From positions 572,094-636,093 of the forward strand of contig MNCI01015796.1 in NCBI GenBank assembly GCA_015680685.1: a DNA stretch of 64,000 bases, read 5' to 3'. The translations under genes were made by a program, and so were the position numbers. The stretch comes from Gnetum montanum (Eukaryota > Streptophyta > Gnetopsida > Gnetales > Gnetaceae). The notes under the pieces were generated by a model that saw nothing but the letters and a program-made list of their open reading frames with translations, was not told the origin of the DNA and did no database searches. Below, one piece after another: positions 45,661 to 57,041 of the stretch (positions are counted from its first letter, which is position 1; each line of letters starts with the position of its first letter).

Positions 45661-47076
45661 TATAGCAACGTCAATTATCAATAATCTTTAACAATTCTGT
45701 TTACGCTTTGCAAATAACGATATAAAGCCAAAAACAGACAAATATACAAATAGCATTTAAAACCATACAGAAAAGCTTAATGCCAACGTTGTCAACGTAC
45801 ATATAATCATTGTTTAATCCCAATCAATAAAATTATGTGTAAGTTACAGTTACGCATCGCCCCTAGTGCCACTGTCACTAGTATCCCTTAGGTCAGGCTC
45901 CAAGCCTAATAAATCTTCCTCAAGTGGGCCGTCCTTAGAAGGTATTCCTTCGCGAGGAATGTCATCCCCACGAGGCCCTTGCTCCAATGTCAGCTCCACA
46001 AGAGGATGCTCTTCATTATGACGCTCCTCTTCCTCTGCTTGTGCCTCACCTTGTTCGCCTTCGCCCTCTAATTCTTGTACCTGCATACAGCAAATCCATT
46101 AGCAAAGACTTAACCCCATAATCAGAAAAATTTAGATGCAATAATGTTTAAACTTACTCGCGATGGTCCTGCCTCCGCAGCAAAGGGAAGCTATTCTAAA
46201 CCAACCCATAGACGCTGCATAATCTCATCTTCCGTAAATTCAGACCATACGCCGTTCCCCAGAGTAGCTCCAGCCTTCACCTTCCCCTTTTCCACACTAG
46301 TCCAACAAGGCAGATCAGGGAAGAAAGTAGGGACAGTAGTCTCGCCCCCGGGAAGAGTCATTTCTCTTTCTGGTGACGCGCTTACTGTCACCTGCTCCTG
46401 GAACTTCTCAAAGGCTTGAGACGCGTCAATGACATCAAGAAATACTCGCAAGGTTTGAGCTTCAACGACAGAATCACGGTAATGCTAACGATAAGCGATA
46501 CTTTCTCGCTTATACAGATGCTTGTGATCCTTTTCCTTCTGCCCCCATTCTTGCACACTTGCGCAGAAATCCTTCCAGTCTTGGCTTTTCTGAGATAACA
46601 GCTCTATCTGCATTTGTTGTTCTACCAACTCCCGACTAGTTTGCACACTGTTCCTGATTGTAGTCCAATAGCGAGAGTAGTCAATCACAGCTGTGTGCTA
46701 GTCCTCCTCGCCCGTTGCCCGCGCCTACAGGAACTCGCATCGTGATTTTAAGTCTCCAACCTCTCGGGTCAGAGACTCCTTATCCGTCTCTTACCTCTGC
46801 AGCCTTTTCTAGAGGTCTTCATTGACGCTCTTACTTTCCCACAAGGAGCGAGTCGAGCGTAATGCACATTTACGCATCTCCTCATAAATGCTGCGTGGCA
46901 TGACTGCCCCGTCAGATGGAGGCTCCGCTGTGTCCAGCTCAATGGGCTTCGTTGGGTCCCATCGAAGGCGAGCTCCTGACAGCAAACATTATCAATATAA
47001 GTGAAACATTACCACTCTCTGATAAAATAAACCCATTGATGCAATGACATACCAGCTCTAGGATCGACGCGCTCGA

Positions 47077-48576
47077 TGAAACACCGTGAAAATTACGAGT
47101 CGGCCTCAGGCAAAGATTCGCAATTCAAGCGAGAGCGCGCATCAGTTTTGTTCAAGGACAAGTTTATGCTCTATCACGCATGGCGGCGTAATGAGCGTAA
47201 TAAGCTCCAAGATAGTCGAAGAGAGAGTCCAGAGAGGCACAACAGTTCGACACTTTTTTTTGCAGCGAATGGATAACTTGTCTTTACGCTTGTTACGCGA
47301 CGGTGCGTACCATTGCGTATGTCATCATTAAAGCTAGGCATTATTTACGCTTCATCACGCGCAACTGCGTAATGAGTGTAAGTTACACATTATTTACGCT
47401 TCATCATGCGTAGCTGCGTAATGAGCGTAAGTTACACATTATTTACGCTTCATCACGCACAACTGCGTAATGAGCGTAAGTTACACATTGTTTACGCTTC
47501 ATCACGCACAGCTGCGTAATGAGCGTAAGTTACACATTGTTTATGCTTCGTCACGCACTGCTGCGTAATGAGCGTAAGTTACACATTGTTTACGTTTCGT
47601 CACGCGTAGCTGCGTAGTGAGCGTAAAACAATTTTGAGCCTGTTGTTGTTTACACCGGATTACGCTCATACATGAAACACAACGCGAATGAGTGTAATAC
47701 AGCCTGAAGACAATTGAAGCACGCTCAGCATGTACCTGCTTTTCACACGCACAGCACGCAAACGAGTGTGTTGTGCGTAGTCACAGTCTGACTTAAAATG
47801 ATCAAGTCAATGGGACCCGAAACATTCAGGACCCACGTCATCAGGGTTGCGTCTTTTCCACGAAGCGTCGTGGCCTATAAATACCTCAGTTGACAAAGAT
47901 ACCAGGGTTGGCAAATCAGAGAAGCAGAAGCATTTTTCTGAGCACCAGAGCATTTAGCACTTTGGAGCAGAGATACAGAGAACAGCGCTTTGGCAATTGC
48001 TGATATTATCACCTTACAGCCGAAGCAGAGCATAGTTTTCTTTGAGCACCGGTGGCAGGAGTAATCGTTCTGCTGAAAAGGACTCTATTAATCAGAAGCA
48101 ATTGATCGGTAGACGTCAAAGCTTGGCTCGCCTTGCATCTCAGCTTTAGCCCCCGAGGTAGATCGGACTTCTGTTTAGACCGTTTTGCTTGTTGTTTTGT
48201 GCTTGTTTCACATCCTGTAATTGGGGACTCCCTAGTGTAATTTCTCATGCAAAATACACATTTTTAAGTCAAAGTGCAGATCTTGAAGCTACGTGCTTCT
48301 CTTATGTCAGCCTCCTTTTATCGTGTTTAGCGTTATCACCGTTGCAATTCGCCTACAGCGTTTTCCCCTCGTTTCACGACTCTTCGAACCAGATCACTTT
48401 CTTTTACTTAATTTTCATTGTTTTACTGACCCGTAAGTCCCTGTCTGATCGACAAGACCGTTCAGGGCGCCGCGGATTCGTTTTTCCAGCATAGCCCTCG
48501 CGCAGATCCGTGGCTAAAACTGTATACGCTGAATCTCGGTCGGTATTTCCAGCTGCCGACATTTTCTGTCGCTACA
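47077..48576 (+). repeat. Solo LTR of an E1-related family in antisense exon 6
   Basis: It is 1500 bp, starts TGAAACACCGTGAAAATTAC, ends TGTCGCTACA, and is flanked by CTCGA at 47072-47076 and 48577-48581. The last 150 bases match the E1 LTRs well; the middle is diverged. TATAAATA is at 47876-47883. No internal sequence is present, so it arose by LTR-LTR recombination of a full insertion. Confidence 0.9.
47338..47629. repeat. Six tandem 49-bp hairpin units
   Basis: Each unit starts ACATT(A/G)TTTACGCTTC and contains TTACGCTTCATCACGC followed after 5-6 bases by GCGTAATGAGCGTAA, an imperfect inverted repeat with about 15-base arms. E1 LTRs have single diverged hairpins of this kind in the same U3 region. 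Confidence 0.85.
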
Positions 48577-51524
48577 CTCGAGACACTCGATCATATCACT
48601 AACGCCTTCCATGAAGGCGAATTTGTCAGGAAACTCTCTCCATGTTCTGCTCACAGAGGCAGACGTGGATGCATCTTCTTCACCTGTAGTGTAATTTAGT
48701 TAAAAAAATCTTAATTGTTGACAAAAGTCCTCAAAACATCCGATATGCTTACCACCTCTACCAGTTACAGTGGGGGGTGCGTCAACAATTCCCGCCTCCT
48801 CCCTCTCCTCACGCACAAGAGTCTGTGCGTCACTAGTCCTAACAGCTGGGGGCTCTTCCTCCGAAATTGGGGCCCCTTCCCCACAACTTGATATTACTCC
48901 CCCTGTCTCAGGGGTCAATCGCTCTGTAGGTCTCGCTGTTCATATCACATACACATTTAGACAATTCAGAATATCCTAAATAAAAATTGCGTAATACAAT
49001 AACTCTCACTAAGTTTCTTTTACGCTTACCAGGTGGAGGCTTACTCTGCTGAACTCTGACTTGCATGGTTCGACCTGTGCCACTCCCAGGCTCCGCAGAG
49101 GCCTCAGTTAAGCAAAGCCTTCTACACCGAGCTAAAGACTCTACAATTTCTGCCGCCAAGCGTTTCCCTCACGAGGCATCGCCAGTGTAAGTGGGCATCA
49201 CCCCGCCTACGCTATCGGGGCCTCGCATTCGAGACGCCACCAAATCCCTTGTCGTTATAGACACAGATTCACCAATCCCTTCTGGGGGATCCTATCCACG
49301 CGTAGTGCCAAAAATGTGGGTAATCCAAGGTTTGGATAGCTGGTCTCAGTCTTGCTACACCCTGACCCCATTCCTCTGGACGACCAAAAATTTGGCAAAA
49401 CGCCAAAGGCTAGCTATGAATAAGGCGTAATGCACGTTGAAACGAGAATCAAGCTTCTGCCGAAGCTTGATCATCTCGGTGCGTAATCCCTCAGCAAAAT
49501 AGCTTGCCCAACTGAACCGGGTCCCTTCCTCCATAACTTCCCACATGATACGGGTCTGTCCTATAGAAAAGCATTTCCCCTACGAGAGGGTTTTGGGGAA
49601 AGCCCGGGCCCAGAATAGGGGATAAGTCATCTTGGCAATCTCTAGTTCAATCTTCTCATAAGGGATCCCCTTAGGCTCCTTCTTGGCCCCTAACCACTCC
49701 TCCAGCGACTCCTCGCAAGCAAGGCTCCTCTTCGCCTTTTCCTCTATGGGAAGGCCATCGAAGGGGACGTCGAAAAGGTCTGCAAAAAGCTGAGCATCAA
49801 TATCAAAATATACACGTACGTGATGCACGCGCGTGCAAAAGCACTCAGCCCTTTCGCTGAAGGAGTTAACCACGGTTAACATTTCACTGGCGGGGACATC
49901 AGGAGTTACGGCCAAAAATAAGTGCATTAGCCTCGCTTGGCGTAGCTTGGTGACCACCGCAACCGGGGCCGTGGCATGGCTGAGCTAGCATTGTGCCTCT
50001 TTGATGTCACCATAGCGGAAGAAAAGGGTATTCGCCTCGCGGCCGAAAATTGTAAGGGTAATCTCCTGGGATTCACTAACTGAACCATGCAAGATATATG
50101 TTAAAGGATACTATTACGCGACGTTCATGATTCACAATTACATCATACAACAATAACATACACAGCAACTTTACCAGGTCCAAATGGCAAAGGAAATGGA
50201 TGAAGTTTCCTCTACACATCTGCGATGGTAAGGGGCGGATCCAAAGTCCAATCGTCATGTAACCACCCGAGATTCTGGCAATTCTCGAAAGCATCAGCGT
50301 AACAGGTGGGATACTCATGAAGGTCGAAGTTGATCTGCCCCATTACACCAACGCGTACATTGCTAATAGAGGTAAACTCCTTTATTACCGTTTCAGTCCA
50401 AGTTAAGGTATCACCATCGCCTACTAACCTGTTCTCATGGATAAAAAACCTGCACCATACCCCATATGTTTATCTTACGCTTCAGAAAATAGACATATAA
50501 TGACAATACTGCCAATAAAACCACTTACCCCCCTGAATAATACACTGTGCCCGGTGGGTTCTAGAAGTAAGTCGAGACGTGACGGGCCACGAACAAAGTG
50601 TTGTATGCGTGGTAACAGCTAAACTGAGCCATTTCCTAGATCCAACTTAAGCACCTCAACCCTCTGGCGCTAAGTTTGCGGTCCTGGGGACGATCAGTGT
50701 CGATAGCCCCATCTGTCAAGAATGCCACAATTCCCTGCGTAGAGCCCACTAACAGGTGCTCCAAAATGGCACCAGCAATATCTCCGGACAAGTGTGACCA
50801 TACAATAATGCTGTAGTTACGTAGTAAAAACTACAGAAACTCCAACGCACCCTTTCGAAACCATATGGCCTTCCCATGCAACCGAGTTTGAGGGGGAGGC
50901 ACATTAGGTACGATTGGGCTTACACAGCATAAAACCCCAACTATATCTAAGACGATTAGGACGGGTCTTAACATGATACTGTACAGAGGAAACAATAAAC
51001 ACATCAACGTCTAGATTCAGATTTGCATGCTTAAAATACAGAAAATCTATAGATTACACTTAGCTATTCATGCCGAAATCGCCTAAACCCTTGCAACAGT
51101 ACAAGGTTTGTCCCTGACAACGACGATAGACGCGATCCTAGTGTATAAACCCTCGTGCTAACGTGAGGTCTATAGTCTAAAATTCTAATTTACGTAGATG
51201 ACGCTACAAGAATAAACACTGCAAAAGTAACACAAATAAGCAAGGGATGGCCTACCATTTCAAAGGCATAGGATCTCTCACTTTGACCATTGCCTGCGAT
51301 GCACGTTGCATGCTCCCTTGCACCTCGTCAATCTTGGCCAATTTTGCATTCTTCCCTCTCACTTTAGGCGCCATTGTTGTAGCTCTAACACCTTCGCACT
51401 TTCGCACCTTCACACCTTTGAAAACAACACACTCCAATCTTCTGCTCCTCCTCCTTTCTCTCTATAACAGCTAAGAATTCAAATTCGCGATAGCAAACAG
51501 CCTGTTCTAAAGGAAAACTGCTTA

Positions 51525-51530
51525 CTTATA
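51525..51530 (-). promoter_or_regulatory. Possible TATA box of the E1 antisense gene
   Basis: On the minus strand TGCATATAAGT lies about 150 bp upstream of exon 1. It is weaker than the N counterpart. Confidence 0.35.
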
Positions 51531-51851
51531 TGCAAAATTTAACCAACTTGATACCCGATTTCAGCGAGACTTGCCTTAATGCTGGTGTGAGCTGGAACCC
51601 AAGGATTGAGGCATTAATTGCGTCAGATATCGCACGCATTACGGTCTGAAATGACTCTAAACTACTGTATCTTATCTCCTCGTAATCAGGTCTCATTAAT
51701 TACAGGTTGTTCGTGAAATTTAAAATTCAGTTAGCTTTACGCTCAGTAACATCACGTCACATCCTGTACACTAAACTAAGCATTATTCGTTAAACACTTA
51801 TCGCATCAAACTTAGTATCTTCCTAATTACTCTCGTATTTGATGATTTTGC

Positions 51852-51853
51852 AG
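51852..51853 (+). promoter_or_regulatory. Candidate 3' splice site before E1 RT
   Basis: GATTTTGCAG|GATAATTGACAG lies 14 bases before the pol ATG at 51867, on a pyrimidine-containing tract, and is conserved in position with N. Confidence 0.4.
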
Positions 51854-51866
51854 GATAATTGACAGA

Positions 51867-54800
51867 TGGACGAAATTTTGTCTGCACCCCTAGTTTTAGC
51901 AAGCTCACATGGTGAAATTATTAGATAGCTTGATCCCACACTAATAGAAACTAACCTAGCCCTTAATGACGTAATCATAGCCACGTCGGAAACATCTCTA
52001 GACTAGCCAGAGCAATTGACACGCACGCTAGATCTGGAAGCTGGGGATGTAACCGAAGATCCACTCAACGAGGTCTCTGTGGTTACGCATAGGGGTGAGA
52101 CTAAAACCCTTAAGGTTAGTTCTCTATTAGACCAAAAGGCAAGTGACGACATAAAACAGGTTCTCCAGAATAACATCACGTTGTTTGCATGGTCATACGA
52201 GGATATGCTGGGACTAGACCCGAGATTAATTCAACACAACATAATCCTAGATCCCCATATCAAAGCCATCAGACAGAAAGCACGAAAGATCAAGCCAGAA
52301 GTTGCGCTAGCAGTACGTGATGAAATCACTAAACTACACCAGGCTGGTTTTATCCGCGTAGTTGATTACTCAGATTGGGTATCTAACATTGTAGTGGTTC
52401 CTAAAAAGATCAAATGAATATGTATCTGCATAGACTTCCAGGACTTGAACAAAGCTACAATCAAAGATAACTTCCCATTGCCGAGTATCGATCAATTGGT
52501 GGATACAACCGCTGGACATGCGCTTTTGTCCTTCATGGATGGCTTCTCAGGCTACAACCAAATACGCATTAACCCAGAGCACCAGCTAACAACGACATTT
52601 ATGATGCCCTGGGGAACCTTTTGTTACACCATGATGCCTTTTAGCTTAAAAAACGCCGGAGCGACATATCAGCGAGCCATGACGTACATCTTTAGCGATT
52701 ACCTCCTAGGGAGACTGAATGATTATGTTGACGATATAGCTGTTAAGTCTTTAAGGTCAGAAGATCATTCAGAGGATCTGGAGCTAGTCCTCAAAAGATG
52801 CTCTAAATATGATCTTTGACTCAACCCAAAAAAGTGTGTGTTCAGAGTCAAAACCGGATGCATGCTGGGTTTTGTGGTATCGAAAACTGGCATACACATG
52901 GCTCCTGACAAAGTCAAGGCTGTTGTTGAACTAACGCCCCCTACAAGTCTTAAGCAATTACGCAAATTATAGGGGAGGTTACAGTTTATCAGGTGGTTCA
53001 TTTCGAGATTAATCGACAAGTTACACCCCATGCAACATTTGCTTAAAAAAGGGGTCAATTTCGAATGGACGGATGATTGTCAACGCGCGTTTGATAGCTT
53101 GAAGCAAGAGCTTTAACGCTTGCCAACATTTTTCCTGCCGTAAATGGACCAACCATTTTATATCTACCTTACAACTTTAAACGTAGCCTTAGCGGCATTA
53201 CTCTGTCAAAGGAGGGATGATGGGTCAGAAGTGCCCATCTACTACTTGAGTCATGCTCTATGTGCATACGAAACGAGGTACAACGAAGTAGAGCGTAACT
53301 GCTTAACGTTAGTATTTACGCTCAAGAAGTGTAGACATTATCTTTTTCGTACCCAAGTCAACATCATCTGTAAAAATAATATTCTTAGGGCCATTACGCA
53401 TAACTTATACGAAAGTAGCAAAATCGCTCGTTGGAAGGCTATCACAGCATAATTCGATCTGCATTACATTGGCCAATCTTCTACGAAAGGCCAAGCGATA
53501 GCCGACCAATTGGTAACATCACCTATTGACAATCAGGCAACCATAGAGCCTAAATTTCCGGATGAACATGTACATAGCTTAAGCCCTGTCCCGAAAAGCC
53601 TCGAAGCAACGTTGTACTTCGACAGTGCTTCAACTATTAGAGGCGGCAGTGCCGCTACAGTTATTACGCTATCTCCTGAGAATGTGTGTCTTCACGCTTA
53701 TCGCTTGACCTTCCCCTGTACGAACAATGTGGCAGAGTACGAGGGACTCCTCAGGGGATTACTAACTACCTATGAGCTTGATATTCGACACCTGGCAATT
53801 AGAGGTGATTCGATGCTTTTCATAAATTAGATCACAGGAGTCTACGCCTGCAAGGCTGCACATTTGCAGCCCTATTGCAATATGGCTAAAGATCTTCTGA
53901 AGTGGTTCACGACCATCGACGGCCAACACATGCCACGCACTGATAACATGTTGGCCGATGCACTGGCTACACTAGCTTTGAACATACCCTCACACTTGTT
54001 CAACACCTGTCCCGTGTTAATAACAGATTGCACAGATCCCATCATTCAAGCGGTGCAAATATCCTCTCTGCTCGAGGACAGAACGCCAGAGTGGTACGAT
54101 AGCATTAAGACTTACCTCTTGCATGGCAAGCCACCGCACGAACTAACACGCGCGCAGAAAGATACAATCCGCAAACGAGCTAGGCAGTACATCATCATAG
54201 GAGACAGTACTCTCTGTAGACGCTCTTTTGATGGTGTGTTGCTTACTTGCATTAACAGGGATCAAGCACAACGTATAGTTCGCGAAGTCCACGAGGGATT
54301 ATGCGGAGGACACGTAGCACCAAGGGCTATGGCTTCAAAAATCCATCGCTTAGGGTATTACTGGCCTTACATGGAAAAATATTATCTGACAAAGGTTAAA
54401 ACTTGCAACATGTGTCAGCACTACGCAAATCTTATACATGTGTCGCCTACAGAGTTGCATACGACTCAGATAACATGGTCGTTTCAACGATGGGGACTGG
54501 ACATCATAGGTCCCATCACACCGAAATCTTCCGCAAGTCATAGCTTCATAATTACCACTATTGAGTATTTCACAAAGTGGGTAGAAGCTATTCCTCTATG
54601 GAAAATCACATCTCAACAAATTTTCCATTTCATCTTAGACAACATTGTAACCAAATTTGGTCTCCCGATGACTATCGTGACCGATAACGGGCCACAGTTT
54701 AGTAGTACAGAAACCAAATCCTTCTATGATCGCCTTGGCATTAAACAATCTTTTTCCTCGCCCTATTACCCACAAGCGAATGGTCAAGCTGAAGCCACAA

Positions 54801-55333
54801 ACAAGGTCATCATCAATCTGCTCAAGAAAATGCTTGACAACAACAAGAGGCGGTGGCATGAAAAAATCCTCTATGTGCTATGGGCATGCCGTACTACATG
54901 TAGGACAGCTACAGATAGTACGCCCTATAGCCTAGTTTACGGATTTGATACGGTGCTGCCCCTCGAATTGAAAATTCCTTCTCTGAGAATGGTCCTCTCC
55001 ACGATTATAAATGAGGCTCAACACACCGAGTCTCGGATCATGGATCTGGATTCAGTAGAGGAGAAGCGAATATAGACATTTGATACAATCCAGAAGTATC
55101 AAGACAAACAGAAGCAAAAGCATCGCCACAATCTTTAGCAGCGCCCGATCAAGAAAGGAGACTTAGTTCTCAAGGCCATTCACGAACCAGTGGGAAAATT
55201 CTCTACAAACTGGGAGGGCCCTTTCTTGGTGACCGATGTGTATGGCAACAGAGCATTCAAGTTGGCAGACAACGATGGCAATGAGGTACCAAATCCTGTT
55301 AACCATATATATCTAAAGCGGTACTACATATAG
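51867..55333 (+). pseudogene. E1 pol: RT, two RNase H domains, integrase
   Basis: The start MDEILSAPLVL is followed by a spacer with two stops. RT runs from about 52190 (NNITLFAWSYEDMLGLDPRL), with FQDLNKATIKDNFPLP, LLSFMDGFSGYNQIRI and the catalytic YVDD at 52724-52735. Gypsy RNase H starts near 53145 (FYIYLTTLNVALAALL). The archaeal-type RNase H has LYFDSASTIRGGS (53615), NNVAEYEGLLRGL (53730) and AIRGDSMLF (53800). Integrase: HEGLCGGHVAPRAM (54290), CNMCQHY, WGLDIIGP (54497), VTDNGPQFSS (54677) and QANGQAEATNK (54775), so the D, D, E triad is intact. Integrase is open from 53864 to 55075, then has two stops before the end. No chromodomain was seen. Confidence 0.88.
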
Positions 55334-55359
55334 CTGCATCTCCAGTGTGAACATCAGGT

Positions 55360-55865
55360 ATGGCCACCATCATCCGCTATGACGCTAAACTGGCAATGAC
55401 TGTCCACTATGATGTAAAACTAGCACTCCCTTCATGCGTCCGCCACGACGCTAAACTGGCATTAATTGTCCACCATGACGTAAAACTGGCAAGTTGCCAC
55501 CATCCGCTACGACGTAAAACTGGCAGCGTTATACAGGTCTGTCACGACGAAAAATTGGCATCTTTTGCACGTGTCTACCACGACGCTAAACTGGCACTGG
55601 CTGTCTTCCATGACACAAAACTGGCGCAGGTAAGTAGTCGTTTGCTGAGATGTAAAACCAGCACAGACTTGTCCCTGGGTCATGACACAAAACTAACACC
55701 CACAACACGGTCTGCTAAGACCATAAATCAGCTTCGCCACCGTTCGCTACGACATAAAACTAGCATTGCTCAGTCTGCCCAGACTTTAAACTGGGACCAT
55801 GGTCTACTGAGACTTAAAACCAGCAACGACAGTCTACCAGGACTTAAAACTGGGACGCATAAGCT
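55360..55865 (+). repeat. TAAACT cassettes after E1 integrase
   Basis: About fifteen sense-oriented units, spaced about 25-45 bp. The clearest form is CCACGACGCTAAACTGGCA, often preceded by GTC. Later units drift to AGACTTAAAACTGGGAC. Same place as in N. Confidence 0.8.
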
Positions 55866-56388
55866 GCCATCATGCAAGTCAAGCGAACGTGATCCTCTCT
55901 GTGCAGCCGCAAGACAAACGGAGTGGGACGCTGAGACAGCCCCAACGTCACTACCTCACTGGCATTCTACTGATCTCTTGGATGTGATGAAGGGCATACT
56001 ACTGACCCCTCGGAGATACTGTTACCGCACCCATTCTAGCGGTGGTACCTTTGAGAGGTTAGTTCCGCCGCCCGGAGCCCCAAAGGCATTCTCATCAATT
56101 ACGACTTTGGGGATATCCACTCATCATCGCTATCAGGCCCTGGCTTCACAGATTCATCTGGCTAGTCCTTTGCATAATCGGTCAGGTGCGCCGAGTCTGA
56201 TGTTCTTTGGTGACGATATGCTGGGCCAAGCGTCAAGGTTGAAGACTCTGGCCTTGTGCTATAGTTCCTCCTTCACGGCCCAATCACTTTATCTCGCCTT
56301 CAATAGCACTTGTTTCAACAACCTCACTCGTGATCAGCACGAACAATGGCACCCTCTGTTTCCTTTGGTTGCAGGTTACTTGTTATGA
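55360..56388 (+). other. Open frame of 342 codons through the cassette array
   Basis: The frame starts MATIIRYDAKLAMTVHYDV and turns each cassette into (Y/H)-D-x-K-L-A, followed by a Ser/Leu-rich half without recognisable domain. It may be chance: the cassettes lack stops in this frame, and the N array gives no similar ORF. Not annotated as a gene. Confidence 0.25.
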
Positions 56389-57026
56389 GGATGTCGTCCG
56401 AAGGTGCATTCATCTGAGTGGTGTAATATCGACAACGTTTTGAGATGGCTACTTAAGTTAGCCTGTTCACTCGAAGGTGCATCCTTATGTCCCACATAAT
56501 CCTACCCTTAACCCTTATCACTACTCTTAACTATCCCATCCACTTCCTGTACACAAAATGTACATACGCAGAACACACTTTCCGCATTCGCATTACACTC
56601 AAGTCCATGAACCGGCGTAATGCAACTCGCCTAGTGGACACCAAAAAAAAAAGAGTGGGGTCAGCAAAATGGGTGAAACGCATCTCACCCAGGCCGTGCA
56701 AATGCAACAAAATACGTCTATGCAACCCTCTTTAACACAAAATGAAGGCATAACTCCATGCAAACGAAATCGTAGGAGAAAGCCTATTTTCTTATGCGTA
56801 AAAAAAAAAGCTATCCCCTCCCATTTGTGTCTTCCCCGGACCTCATTTGAGTCTTCCCTGAACCTGTTTCCTCCTATGCCATCCTAGCTCTGATTCCCTC
56901 ATCTCTGCACCTCTACGTTGACAGGATGATACTTGAGTACCTGTTGATAAACGTTGTTGGTGCTTTCATAAGTCTGGTGTTTCGTATTCTTTGTCGACGT
57001 CTTTCGGGTAAGCCCTCTAACCGTCA
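56389..57026 (+). other. E1 3' untranslated region; no gene
   Basis: No recognisable coding sequence. A short A-run is at 56642-56653 and another near 56800. Confidence 0.5.
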
Positions 57027-57041
57027 ACAAAGAGGGGCCAT
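57027..57041 (+). promoter_or_regulatory. E1 polypurine tract
   Basis: AACAAAGAGGGGCCAT is adjacent to the 3' LTR and is the same as in N, so both families share this priming signal. Confidence 0.75.

Larger units (their letters stand above)
45850..51374 (-). pseudogene. Antisense eight-exon gene of E1, interrupted by a solo LTR
   Basis: Exons read leftwards: 51374-51256, 50978-50529, 50449-50175, 50079-49030, 48935-48753, 48683-48577 joined to 47071-47053 across the solo LTR, 46975-46158, 46080-45850. Sum is 3252 nt including stop TAA. All seven introns are GT-AG, and phases (2,2,1,1,1,1,0) equal those in N. Conserved pairs with N include SPNVSIGEM / TPDVPASEM, VFPKTLS / AFPKTLS, RGWLHEDW / LGWLHDDW and QDWKAF / QDWKDF. 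Exon 2 shows LIVLDIVGVL, then IVWSHLSGDIAGAILEHLL and NTLFVARHV...NPPGTVY, resembling a NIF/FCP1 phosphatase. Exon 8 is strongly acidic. Several in-frame stops (e.g. after ALEFL, after KTLS) show this copy is dead. Function unknown. Confidence 0.85.

Noticed and set aside
47338-47629. CRISPR-like array (regular repeats about 49 bp apart)
   Set aside because: The units are contiguous tandem hairpins without unique spacers, inside a plant LTR.
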